From contig JAITGJ010000281.1 in assembly GCA_031280705.1 (NCBI GenBank), forward strand, positions 1-6,886: 6,886 nucleotides of DNA, written 5' to 3'. Shown in pieces: positions 1 through 5,943 of the stretch (position 1 is its first letter; the number at the start of each line of letters is the position of its first letter). The stretch is from Spirochaetaceae bacterium. Lineage in GTDB: Bacteria; Spirochaetota; Spirochaetia; Treponematales; Breznakiellaceae. The position numbers were made by a program, and so were the translations under genes. The notes under the pieces are model-generated. The model saw only the letters and a list, made by a program, of their open reading frames with translations, was not told where the DNA came from and searched no databases.

Positions 1-119
1 ATGTGGTGCAGCACACGGAAGCGGACAAAAGCAAGACGGCGTTTTATTCCACCTGCTACGAAAACAGCAAAGGAGATACGGGTCCGTGGTCTCCGGTGGT
101 TGAGGCGGTCATCGGGTAA
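1..119 (+). CDS. C-terminal end of an uncharacterised protein (5' partial)
   Basis: The reading frame that starts at base 3 is open from the left edge to a TAA at 117-119 and gives 38 residues. The first codon lies outside the window. The tail contains the segments TAFYSTCYENSKGDTGPWSP and VVEAVIG. It resembles the aromatic, Trp-containing C-terminal strand 'CYEN-KG-GPWSP--AVIG' that I associate with uncharacterised spirochaete and Bacteroidetes proteins, possibly the last strand of a beta-sandwich domain. That likeness is from memory and gives no function. The two other plus-strand frames read here as Arg-rich or stop-interrupted sequence, which supports this frame. The stop is followed by hairpin-rich non-coding DNA, so this is probably the end of an upstream transcription unit. 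Confidence 0.6.
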   Translation, partial: VVQHTEADKSKTAFYSTCYENSKGDTGPWSPVVEAVIG

Positions 120-172
120 CGTTTACCGGGGATCCCCCAGGGCGGCGCTCATTCGTATGGACGCGGACCGGT

Positions 173-190
173 GCCGCCACGGATGGCGGC
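173..190. repeat. Short perfect hairpin in the 120-355 intergenic region
   Basis: The arms gccgcca (173-179) and tggcggc (184-190) pair perfectly over 7 bp around a cgga tetraloop. It is the first of three closely spaced hairpins after the truncated upstream gene. No T-run follows, so it is not a classic intrinsic terminator on its own. It could be part of a composite repeat with the next two hairpins. Confidence 0.55.
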
Positions 191-205
191 TGCGCAACCA
201 ACATT

Positions 206-235
206 CGGTAGTTTTTGCTTCGCAAAAAACTACCG
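206..235. terminator. Long hairpin, possible terminator of the upstream gene or repeat-element arm
   Basis: The left arm cggtagtttttgc (206-218) pairs with gcaaaaaactaccg (222-235) around a ttc loop. The stem is 13 bp with one bulged A near 229. The stem contains a T-run on one strand and an A-run on the other, so it could act as a bidirectional terminator. It lies 87 nt after the stop of the upstream gene and 40 nt before the promoter at 275-303. A dispersed palindromic repeat is an equally good explanation, because another perfect hairpin starts at the very next base. Confidence 0.5.
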
Positions 236-267
236 GCCCAAAATCCACATGAATGCGGATTTTGGGC
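236..267. repeat. Second abutting hairpin with a perfect 11-bp stem
   Basis: The arms gcccaaaatcc (236-246) and ggattttgggc (257-267) pair perfectly around a 10-nt loop. The hairpin directly abuts the one ending at 235 with no spacer. Because it is palindromic, both strands translate to nearly the same peptide (AQNPHECGFWA forward, AQNPHSCGFWAG reverse), which creates false open reading frames here. The two back-to-back hairpins look like a REP-type or small non-autonomous repeat element, or a double terminator. Which of these holds cannot be told from one copy. Confidence 0.6.
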
Positions 268-274
268 AGACCTT

Positions 275-303
275 TTGACAATATCCGGCAAACATACTAA
301 GAT
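275..303 (+). promoter_or_regulatory. Sigma-70-type promoter for the aldo/keto reductase gene
   Basis: There is a perfect -35 hexamer TTGACA at 275-280, exactly 17 bp of spacer, and a -10-like TAAGAT at 298-303 (4 of 6 matches to TATAAT, with the first two and the last positions kept). Transcription would start near 309-311, giving a leader of about 46 nt before the ATG at 356. The spacer and surroundings are richer in A and T than the genes. It lies just after the double hairpin and just before the first complete gene, where a promoter would be expected. It probably also drives purH. Confidence 0.65.
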
Positions 304-313
304 AGTTCCACAC

Positions 314-332
314 GGCGGCGTTTTGCGCCGCC
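314..332 (+). promoter_or_regulatory. Leader hairpin upstream of the ribosome binding site
   Basis: The arms ggcggcg (314-320) and cgccgcc (326-332) pair perfectly over 7 all-GC base pairs around a ttttg loop. It would sit at the very 5' end of the transcript from the promoter at 275-303 and ends 13 nt before the ribosome binding site. A stable 5' stem of this kind may protect the mRNA or tune translation. That role is an inference and the hairpin is the observation. Confidence 0.45.
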
Positions 333-345
333 AAATCATGTTCAC

Positions 346-351
346 GGAGGG
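346..351 (+). promoter_or_regulatory. Strong ribosome binding site fixing the start at 356
   Basis: GGAGGG at 346-351 stands 4 nt before ATG 356-358. It selects this ATG over upstream in-frame starts that would have to be translated through the hairpins at 206-267. Confidence 0.7.
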
Positions 352-355
352 TGTT

Positions 356-1516
356 ATGGAGAAAAGACGGTACCGGAACACGGACGAGTTTGTTTCGCTT
401 TTGGGCTTCGGCTGTATGCGGCTTCCCACCCGGGAAGGGGGAACGTCCCGGGACATTGACAAGGAAAAGACCCGGGAAATGATCGAGTACGCCCGCGCCG
501 CGGGAGTCAATTATTTTGACACGGCATATATGTACCACGAGGGCGCTTCGGAACCGGTAATCGGGGAAATTCTTTCGTCCTTCGACCGGAAGAGCTTCAA
601 TCTCGCTACCAAAATGCCCCTGATGATGCTTCAGCATGAAGCGCAGGTGGAGACGATTTTTAACGACCAGCTTAAAAAATGCCGGGTGGACTATTTTGAT
701 TTTTATCTGCTCCACAACATGAACCGGGGCCTCAAAACGGCGGCGGAACGGTTCAAGGTGTACGAATTCCTTAAAAAAAAGCAAGAGGAAGGCGTGATCC
801 GCCATCTGGGATTCTCATTTCACGATTCACCGGCTGTTCTTAAAGAGATAACCGGCCAGTGGGACTTCGATTTTACCCAGATTCAGTGTAATTACCAGGA
901 CTGGGAAGAACAGGACGCGAAGGGCCAGGTGAAAATCCTCGCGTCAAAGGGACTTCCCATCATTGTGATGGAGCCTGTCCGGGGCGGGAGCCTCGCCACG
1001 CTCTCCGAAAGCGCCGTGGAGATTTTCAAAAAGGCCGATCCCGCCGCGTCGCCCGCTTCCTGGGCGCTTCGGTACGCCGCGTCGATTCCCGAAGTGCTCA
1101 CCGTGTTGAGCGGTATGTCCACGCTGGACCAGGTAAAGGACAATACGGCAATTCTTTCGTCCTTTAAGCCGTTAAGCGGCGCGGAACGGGAGGTGATTTC
1201 CGCCGCGCTGCTCGCCTACCGGAAGTCCGCCACGGTGCCCTGTACGGCGTGCCGCTACTGTATGGACTGCCCTTCCGGCGTGGATATTCCCCGGAATTTG
1301 GCGATCTTTAACGGCTGGAAAATCACGCTGGACAAAAATCCCGCTACGCCGCGCTTTTTTTTCGACATGCAGTACGGGCGCATGGGACCGGAAGAACAGT
1401 CCTCAAACTGTGTCAATTGCGGAAAATGCGCGGAAAAATGTCCCCAGCACATAGACATCCCCCGCTGGATGGGGGTTATCAATACTTATGTCAGGGAAGG
1501 GCGGCTTCCCGCGTAA
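356..1516 (+). CDS. Aldo/keto reductase with C-terminal double 4Fe-4S motif
   Basis: The product is 386 residues and predicted cytoplasmic. Residues 1-275 form the NADP(H)-type aldo/keto reductase barrel. The expected catalytic tetrad is visible: Asp55 (YFDTAYMY), Tyr60, Lys86 (ATKMP) and His120 (YLLHN). A ferredoxin-like tail follows with Cys296, 299, 302 and 305 (CTACRYCMDCP) and Cys352, 355, 358 and 362 (CVNCGKCAEKCP), each set able to bind a [4Fe-4S] cluster. This is the architecture of the COG1453 oxidoreductases, common in anaerobes, whose physiological substrates are mostly unknown. The clusters suggest electron exchange with a redox partner rather than only NADPH-carbonyl chemistry (inference). 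The start at 356 is chosen for its GGAGGG site. The same frame stays open upstream to 215 but runs through hairpins. purH begins 60 nt downstream, so co-transcription is likely. Confidence 0.93.
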   Translation: MEKRRYRNTDEFVSLLGFGCMRLPTREGGTSRDIDKEKTREMIEYARAAGVNYFDTAYMYHEGASEPVIGEILSSFDRKSFNLATKMPLMMLQHEAQVETIFNDQLKKCRVDYFDFYLLHNMNRGLKTAAERFKVYEFLKKKQEEGVIRHLGFSFHDSPAVLKEITGQWDFDFTQIQCNYQDWEEQDAKGQVKILASKGLPIIVMEPVRGGSLATLSESAVEIFKKADPAASPASWALRYAASIPEVLTVLSGMSTLDQVKDNTAILSSFKPLSGAEREVISAALLAYRKSATVPCTACRYCMDCPSGVDIPRNLAIFNGWKITLDKNPATPRFFFDMQYGRMGPEEQSSNCVNCGKCAEKCPQHIDIPRWMGVINTYVREGRLPA

Positions 1517-1576
1517 CCGTGCCGGAACGGGCAGGAACGCGAGACGCCGGACGCGCCGGCAACAAGGATGGACTAT

Positions 1577-3190
1577 ATGAAGAAACGGGCTTTAATCAGC
1601 GTGTATGACAAAGCGGGCGTTGCCGCTCTGGCGTCGTTCCTTGCCGCTTCCGGCTGGGAGATCATCTCAACCGGCGGAACGGCACAGTACCTCGCGGAGA
1701 ACGGCGTCGCCGTAACCGATGTGGCCGCGGTTACGGGCTTTCCCGAATGCCTTGACGGGCGGGTAAAAACCCTGCATCCGGCCATTCACGCGGGCCTTCT
1801 CGCGCGGCGGGACAGCGCTTCCCACATGGAAACCCTGGAAAAACTGGGCCTTGAAACCATCGGCCTTGTATGCGTCAACCTCTATCCTTTTTTTGAGAAG
1901 GTAAACGCGGGTCTTTCCCTCCCGGAGACGGTTGAATTTATTGACATAGGCGGGCCGGCCATGCTCCGTTCGGCGTCAAAGAATTTCCGGGACGTAATCG
2001 TACTCACGGACCCCGCCGATTACGGCGCGGTGATTGAGGGGCTGCGTGCGGATGACGTGCCGCTCCCGTTAAAAAAACGCCTCGCCGGAAAGGTTTTCAA
2101 TTTGACGAGCGCCTATGACGCCGCAATCGCCCGTTATCTCCTGGACGAGGAATACCCCGCCTACTATCCCGTATCGGTAAAAAAGGTCCAGACACTCCGT
2201 TATGGCGAAAACAGCCATCAGTCGGCGGCCCTGTACGTCAATACCGGCGCTTCCGGCGTTTTTGGCGCGATGGAACAGCTTGCCGGAAAGGAACTTTCCT
2301 ACAACAATATCCGGGACCTTGACCTCGCGTGGAAGGCGGTCTGTGCCTTCGGCCTTAAAACCGGCGGAACCGCCCCGCAGGGGGAGGCGGAGGTACGCGC
2401 CCTCGGTCTTGCCGATACGGCCCTCCCCGCGGCCTGCGTTGCGGTAAAGCACAATACGCCGTGCGGCGTTGCGGAAGGGAACAGTCTCCTTGAAGCCTAC
2501 CGGAAAGCCTACGCCTCAGACCCCGTTTCCATTTTCGGCGGCATCGTCGCCTGTAATACCACCGTAGACGCCGCGACGGCCGGGGAACTTGCCGGACTCT
2601 TTCTTGAGATTGTCGCTGCGCCCGGTTATGAGCCGGAAGCGCTTTCGATTCTCACGCGGAAAAAGAACCTCCGCGTCATGGTTTCGCAAAAAGCGCCCGG
2701 CGAACGGCACGAATATATCGCTGTTGACGGCGGCGTTCTGGTGCAGGAAACAAACCGGAGATTGCTTGAAAAATGGGACGTGGTAACCAGGATCGCGCCC
2801 CGTGCGGAAGACATCGCGGACATGATCTTTGGGATACGCGCCGTGGGCTATGTCAAATCCAACGCTATCGTGGTGATAAAAAACCGCGCGACGGTGGGCA
2901 TTGGCGGCGGGGAAACCAACCGTATCTGGGCCGCGGAACTTGCGTTGAGCCGGGCCGCAAAAAATATTGCCCAGGCCGCGGAAAACGGCGCGGGAGACGG
3001 AAGCCCCGCGCCGGTGCTCGCGTCCGACGCCTTTTTTCCCTTTCCCGACGTGGTGGAAGCAGCTCATGCCGCGGGAATCAAAACCATTGTGCAGGTGGGC
3101 GGGTCCCAGAACGACACGGCGTCCGTTGAGACCGCCGACCGGCTGGGCATCGCTATGGTTCTGACCGGAACGCGGCACTTCAAACATTAG
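1577..3190 (+). CDS. purH: Bifunctional purine biosynthesis protein PurH (AICAR transformylase / IMP cyclohydrolase)
   Basis: The 537-residue product catalyses the last two steps of de novo IMP synthesis: formylation of AICAR with 10-formyl-tetrahydrofolate, then ring closure. The N-terminal cyclohydrolase domain (about 1-195) shows STGGTA (31-36), the phosphate-loop-like GRVKTLHP with Lys64, NLYPF with Tyr103, FIDIGGPAMLRSASKN with Asp123 and Lys135. The transformylase domain shows RYGENSHQ (208-215), the catalytic Lys-His pair in KHNTPCG (Lys291, His292), ASDAFFPFPD and the terminal TGTRHFKH. It is slightly long for the family (about 510-525), with extra sequence around 259-285 and 470-478. 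An ATG at 1568 is in frame, but AAGGA at 1564-1568 is well spaced for ATG 1577, and MKKRALISVYDK matches the usual family start. The organism can therefore make purines, unlike host-dependent Treponema pallidum. Confidence 0.97.
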   Translation: MKKRALISVYDKAGVAALASFLAASGWEIISTGGTAQYLAENGVAVTDVAAVTGFPECLDGRVKTLHPAIHAGLLARRDSASHMETLEKLGLETIGLVCVNLYPFFEKVNAGLSLPETVEFIDIGGPAMLRSASKNFRDVIVLTDPADYGAVIEGLRADDVPLPLKKRLAGKVFNLTSAYDAAIARYLLDEEYPAYYPVSVKKVQTLRYGENSHQSAALYVNTGASGVFGAMEQLAGKELSYNNIRDLDLAWKAVCAFGLKTGGTAPQGEAEVRALGLADTALPAACVAVKHNTPCGVAEGNSLLEAYRKAYASDPVSIFGGIVACNTTVDAATAGELAGLFLEIVAAPGYEPEALSILTRKKNLRVMVSQKAPGERHEYIAVDGGVLVQETNRRLLEKWDVVTRIAPRAEDIADMIFGIRAVGYVKSNAIVVIKNRATVGIGGGETNRIWAAELALSRAAKNIAQAAENGAGDGSPAPVLASDAFFPFPDVVEAAHAAGIKTIVQVGGSQNDTASVETADRLGIAMVLTGTRHFKH

Positions 3191-3359
3191 CGTTGTTAAG
3201 CAGCGTGATTCAAAGGCCGTTTTCCATGCCCCGCCCTATAGCAGGGTTTTCGCTAAACAATTTCTGGAGGCTCGCGGACACCGCGCCATATTCGCAATGG
3301 ACCCGAACGTGGTGTCCGCGAACGCGGTGTCCGCGAACGCGGCGGAGTGCGGGATAACA
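3191..3359. other. Intergenic region between purH and the pseudouridine synthase
   Basis: There are 169 bases without a convincing gene. A weak hairpin ccct/aggg (3234-3237 with 3243-3246) followed by tttt could be a poor terminator for purH. The right half holds the inverted and tandem repeats described at 3273-3340. No clear -35/-10 pair was found. An ATG at 3226 opens a 43-codon frame rich in Arg and Thr codons generated by the repeat, which I do not believe is a gene. Confidence 0.5.
3273..3340. repeat. 13-bp inverted repeat whose right arm is doubled by a 15-bp tandem repeat
   Basis: The unit ggtgtccgcgaacgc occurs twice in perfect tandem (3311-3325 and 3326-3340). The segment cgcggacaccgcg (3273-3285) is the exact reverse complement of 3323-3335 and matches 3308-3320 with one mismatch. 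The left arm can therefore pair with either copy, giving two mutually exclusive hairpins in the leader of the downstream gene. The 15-bp period keeps the frame of that gene and would encode Val-Ser-Ala-Asn-Ala twice if translation began at ATG 3297. It could be a small dispersed element, a local duplication or a regulatory leader. Confidence 0.75.
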
Positions 3360-4166
3360 ATGAAAAACAAAAGTCCCTATTCGGTGATATATACCGATGA
3401 TCGTGTTCTCGTGATGAACAAGGCTTCCGGAATTGCCATAGGCGGCGACCGCTGGGAGGAAAGCGCCGAACGGCTTGACCGGCTCCTTGCCGCCGTGTAC
3501 GGGCCGGTATTTACCGTGCACCGTATCGACCGGGATACATCGGGTCTCGTGGTATTTGCCCGCAACAGGGACGTCCACCGCATACTTTCGCGCGCTTTTG
3601 AAAGCCGTCTGATGGAAAAGGAATACATCGCCGCGGTTCACGGGCGGATCGTCTGGGAGGAAACCGTTGCCGAATTTCCTCTCGTTATCGACGGGGACAA
3701 GCGCCACCGGACTATTGTTGACCGGTACCGGGGAAAACCAAGCCGGACATTGTTCAGGCGGCTCCTCTCCGCGGGAAATTACAGCCTGGTAGAGGCGCGC
3801 CCGGAAACGGGCCGGACCCACCAAATCCGGGTCCACCTTGCCGCGCTGGGCCACCCCGTTGTCTGCGACAGCCTCTACGGAAAGCACGCCCGGAGCAGTA
3901 CGCGCGAGGGCGGCGCCGGACACGGCGGCCTTGAACGGGGGATTTTGCTTTCTTCTTTCAAAAAAGGCTGGCGGGGAGACGCCGCGCAGGAAAAGCCGCT
4001 TATCGCGCGGCTTGCCCTCCATGCCCATTCCCTCGCGTTTCCGGCCGCCGGAGCGGACGCCGCGCCGCTGTTCCCCGGCGGCGGCCTTCGCGTGTTTACC
4101 GCTCCCCTCCCGCGCGATTTTCACTCCCTCAAAAATCAGATGGAAAAGTCCCGGGGGGAATCTTGA
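3360..4166 (+). CDS. RluA-family RNA pseudouridine synthase
   Basis: The 268-residue product should isomerise specific uridines to pseudouridine in rRNA or tRNA. The family signature HRIDRDTSGLVVFARN is at 54-69, with Asp57 as the catalytic aspartate. The second conserved block, RPETGRTHQIRVHLAALGHP, lies at 148-167, followed by SLYG (171-174). The N-terminal YTDDRVLVMNKASGIAI is the usual first strand and 'NKP-G'-type motif, with Ala22 replacing Pro. There is no S4 RNA-binding domain in front, as in RluA/TruC-like short forms. Residues 175-212 form a low-complexity, Gly/Arg/Ser-rich insertion before the final strands. The target nucleotide cannot be assigned from sequence. ATG 3360 is preferred because it begins directly at the domain. 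The upstream in-frame ATG 3297 lacks a ribosome binding site and would add 21 repeat-derived residues. Confidence 0.9.
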   Translation: MKNKSPYSVIYTDDRVLVMNKASGIAIGGDRWEESAERLDRLLAAVYGPVFTVHRIDRDTSGLVVFARNRDVHRILSRAFESRLMEKEYIAAVHGRIVWEETVAEFPLVIDGDKRHRTIVDRYRGKPSRTLFRRLLSAGNYSLVEARPETGRTHQIRVHLAALGHPVVCDSLYGKHARSSTREGGAGHGGLERGILLSSFKKGWRGDAAQEKPLIARLALHAHSLAFPAAGADAAPLFPGGGLRVFTAPLPRDFHSLKNQMEKSRGES

Positions 4167-4191
4167 CCATAACCGGCGCGTGGGATACGCT
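4163..4191 (+). promoter_or_regulatory. Possible promoter for the response regulator gene
   Basis: TTGACC (4163-4168, 5 of 6 matches to the -35 consensus) overlaps the stop codon of the pseudouridine synthase gene. A 17-bp spacer leads to TACGCT (4186-4191), which keeps only the three most conserved -10 positions. The 97-nt gap before the regulator's ATG leaves room for its own promoter. It is a weaker candidate than the one at 275-303 and could be chance. Confidence 0.3.
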
Positions 4192-4263
4192 TAACCAATA
4201 ATCGTGTGCAAGAGGCGGACGCGGCCGGCATGCCGTAGCCTCCACACCAAAAAGTTGGGAAAC

Positions 4264-5919
4264 ATGCAAGAAAAACGGGAAATTGTACTTCTGGTTGATG
4301 ATAACCCTACCAGCCTCCGCGCGGGTAAGGCGGCGCTTTCCGGGCACTACGAGGTATTTACCGCCCCGTCCGCGGCAAAGATGTTCGCGCTGCTCAAAAA
4401 CAACCGGCCCATTCTGATACTGCTCGATATCGAAATGCCGGACATGAGCGGTTACGAAGCGCTCCGCCTGCTCAAGGAGGATCCCGCCACGCGGGATATT
4501 CCGGTTATTTTTCTTACCGCGCGGACGCATATCGAAGACGAAATACAGGGGCTTCACCTGGGGGCTGTCGACTATATTACCAAACCCCTGATGCCCCAAC
4601 TGCTCCTCAAGCGTATCGAAATCCGGCTCCAGGCGGAGACGCACCGGAGACGCCTGGAGCACGAGCGCGAGGAGCTCAAGTCGGTTCTGAATATGGACTC
4701 CGAATTCAACCATGTTAAGGACCTCGACATACTTCTCGAGCGCATTCTGTTTGAAGCGCGCCGGGTGGTGCACGCCGATGCCGGATCGATTTATATACCG
4801 GAAGTAACGGAGGAAAACTATCACCACATCGAAAAACTGGTGATCAAATACTCCCAAAATGACACGCTGGAAAAAAATCTTCCCGAAGGGGAAAAGCTCG
4901 TTTTTTCGGTATTTTCCATTCCCATTGACGACAAAACCGTTTCCGGTTACTGCGCCCTTACCAAACGCATGGTCAATGTGGCGGATGTGTATCATCTGAG
5001 CGACGACGTTCCCTTTTCGTACAATACGAGTTACGACACCATTTCCGGCTACCGCACAAAATCCGTGCTGGTGTTTCCCCTTGTTACCGCGGAAGGACGC
5101 CTTCTGGGCGTGCTCCAGATGATCAACGCCCATGACGCCGAAGGCCGCGTAACTTCTTTCTCGAAGAATGACGAACTGCTCGTTTCCCACTTCGCAACGA
5201 ACGCGGTTTTCGTACTCCAGCAGGCGTATCTCCTGCGCGCGATGATCCTGCGCATGATCAAGATGGCCGAACTGCGGGACCCCAAGGAAACGGGCCCCCA
5301 CGTCAACCGGGTGGCCGGGTACGCGGTGGAACTGTACAATGGCTGGGCGCGGCGGCACAGAATCAGCGCGGACGAGCAGGACAAATTCCGCGACACCCTG
5401 CGCATCGGCGCGATGTTGCACGACGTGGGCAAGGTCGCCATATCCGACATGATCTTGAAAAAACCGGGCCGCTTTACGCCGGAAGAATACGAAATTATGC
5501 AGTTTCACACCCTGTATGGCGCGGGGCTTTTTCACGATCCCCTGTCGTCGCTGGACAACATCGCCCAGGATATTTCCCTGTCCCACCACGAAAACTGGGA
5601 TGGGACGGGCTATCCCGGCAGGCTTGATCCGGATACCATGCGGCCCCTCAAGAGCGGCGAAGACGGCAAGCCTATCGGCAGACGGGAAGAAGAAATTCCG
5701 TTCACCGGGCGTATTGTGGCCATCGCCGATGTGTACGATGCCCTGTGTTCCCGCCGGGTTTACAAAGATCCGTGGGCCGAGGACGATGTGCTTGCGGAAA
5801 TGCGGAAAATGCGGGGCGCCAAATTCGACCCCGAACTGCTTGATATATTTTTTGAAGTGCTGCCCAATATCAAACTGGTAAAAACGCTTTTCCCCGAAAA
5901 AGAAACCGGACCGGCATAA
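4264..5919 (+). CDS. Response regulator with REC, GAF and HD-GYP domains (predicted cyclic di-GMP phosphodiesterase)
   Basis: The product is 551 residues, cytoplasmic, with no membrane segment. The receiver domain (about 5-122) has the acidic pair Asp12/Asp13, phospho-acceptor Asp55 (LLDIEMPDMSG), Thr85 and Lys107 (ITKPL). A charged helical linker (about 123-147) leads to a GAF domain (about 150-320). The HD-GYP domain (about 325-545) keeps its metal and active-site motifs: TGPHVNRV with His346, HDVGK with His386/Asp387, HHENWDGTGYPG (441-452) and the trailing IADVYDAL. HD-GYP proteins hydrolyse cyclic di-GMP, so this should lower the messenger when phosphorylated or when the GAF ligand binds. 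Both inputs are unknown and no histidine kinase is in the window. ATG 4264 has only a weak GGGA (4257-4260) in front. A GTG at 4204 would add 20 Arg-rich residues unlike REC domains and is rejected. Confidence 0.93.
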   Translation: MQEKREIVLLVDDNPTSLRAGKAALSGHYEVFTAPSAAKMFALLKNNRPILILLDIEMPDMSGYEALRLLKEDPATRDIPVIFLTARTHIEDEIQGLHLGAVDYITKPLMPQLLLKRIEIRLQAETHRRRLEHEREELKSVLNMDSEFNHVKDLDILLERILFEARRVVHADAGSIYIPEVTEENYHHIEKLVIKYSQNDTLEKNLPEGEKLVFSVFSIPIDDKTVSGYCALTKRMVNVADVYHLSDDVPFSYNTSYDTISGYRTKSVLVFPLVTAEGRLLGVLQMINAHDAEGRVTSFSKNDELLVSHFATNAVFVLQQAYLLRAMILRMIKMAELRDPKETGPHVNRVAGYAVELYNGWARRHRISADEQDKFRDTLRIGAMLHDVGKVAISDMILKKPGRFTPEEYEIMQFHTLYGAGLFHDPLSSLDNIAQDISLSHHENWDGTGYPGRLDPDTMRPLKSGEDGKPIGRREEEIPFTGRIVAIADVYDALCSRRVYKDPWAEDDVLAEMRKMRGAKFDPELLDIFFEVLPNIKLVKTLFPEKETGPA

Positions 5920-5943
5920 GCGGCGTTGTGCAGACCGGGGAAA
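5888..5943. terminator. Possible shared terminator between convergent genes
   Basis: The tail-to-tail genes are separated by only 24 nt (5920-5943). TTTCCCCG (5889-5896) and CGGGGAAA (5936-5943) are perfect inverted repeats of 8 bp around a 39-nt loop containing smaller ccgg self-complementary blocks. Both strands would thus end a stem near the stop codons. The loop is long and there is no clean T-run, so this is only a candidate. Confidence 0.25.

Noticed and set aside
1..252. 83-codon plus-strand frame from ATG 1
   Set aside because: It is Arg-rich, has no family resemblance, and competes with the better 3-119 frame. Its end runs through hairpin DNA.
215..355. In-frame extension of the aldo/keto reductase to a TTG at 215
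   Set aside because: It would translate through two hairpins and the promoter, has no ribosome binding site, and the ATG at 356 has an excellent GGAGGG and starts at the family domain.
230..805. Minus-strand 191-codon frame opposite the reductase gene
   Set aside because: It is a shadow of the reductase gene plus the palindrome, with no recognisable domain.
1546..1560. Hairpin gccgg/ccggc between the reductase gene and purH as a terminator
   Set aside because: The stem is only 5 bp with no T-run, and the purH ribosome binding site follows at once.
3210..4124. Minus-strand 304-codon frame opposite the pseudouridine synthase
   Set aside because: The plus strand encodes clear RluA motifs over the same bases. 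The minus product is low-complexity and includes the repeat read as GHRVRGHHVR.
4226..4235. Perfect palindrome cggcatgccg as an operator
   Set aside because: A 10-bp GC-rich palindrome is expected by chance in this composition, and nothing else supports an operator.
4129..5589. Minus-strand 486-codon frame opposite the response regulator
   Set aside because: Despite its length it is antisense to intact REC, GAF and HD-GYP motifs, and its sequence looks like a reverse reading of a GC-biased gene.
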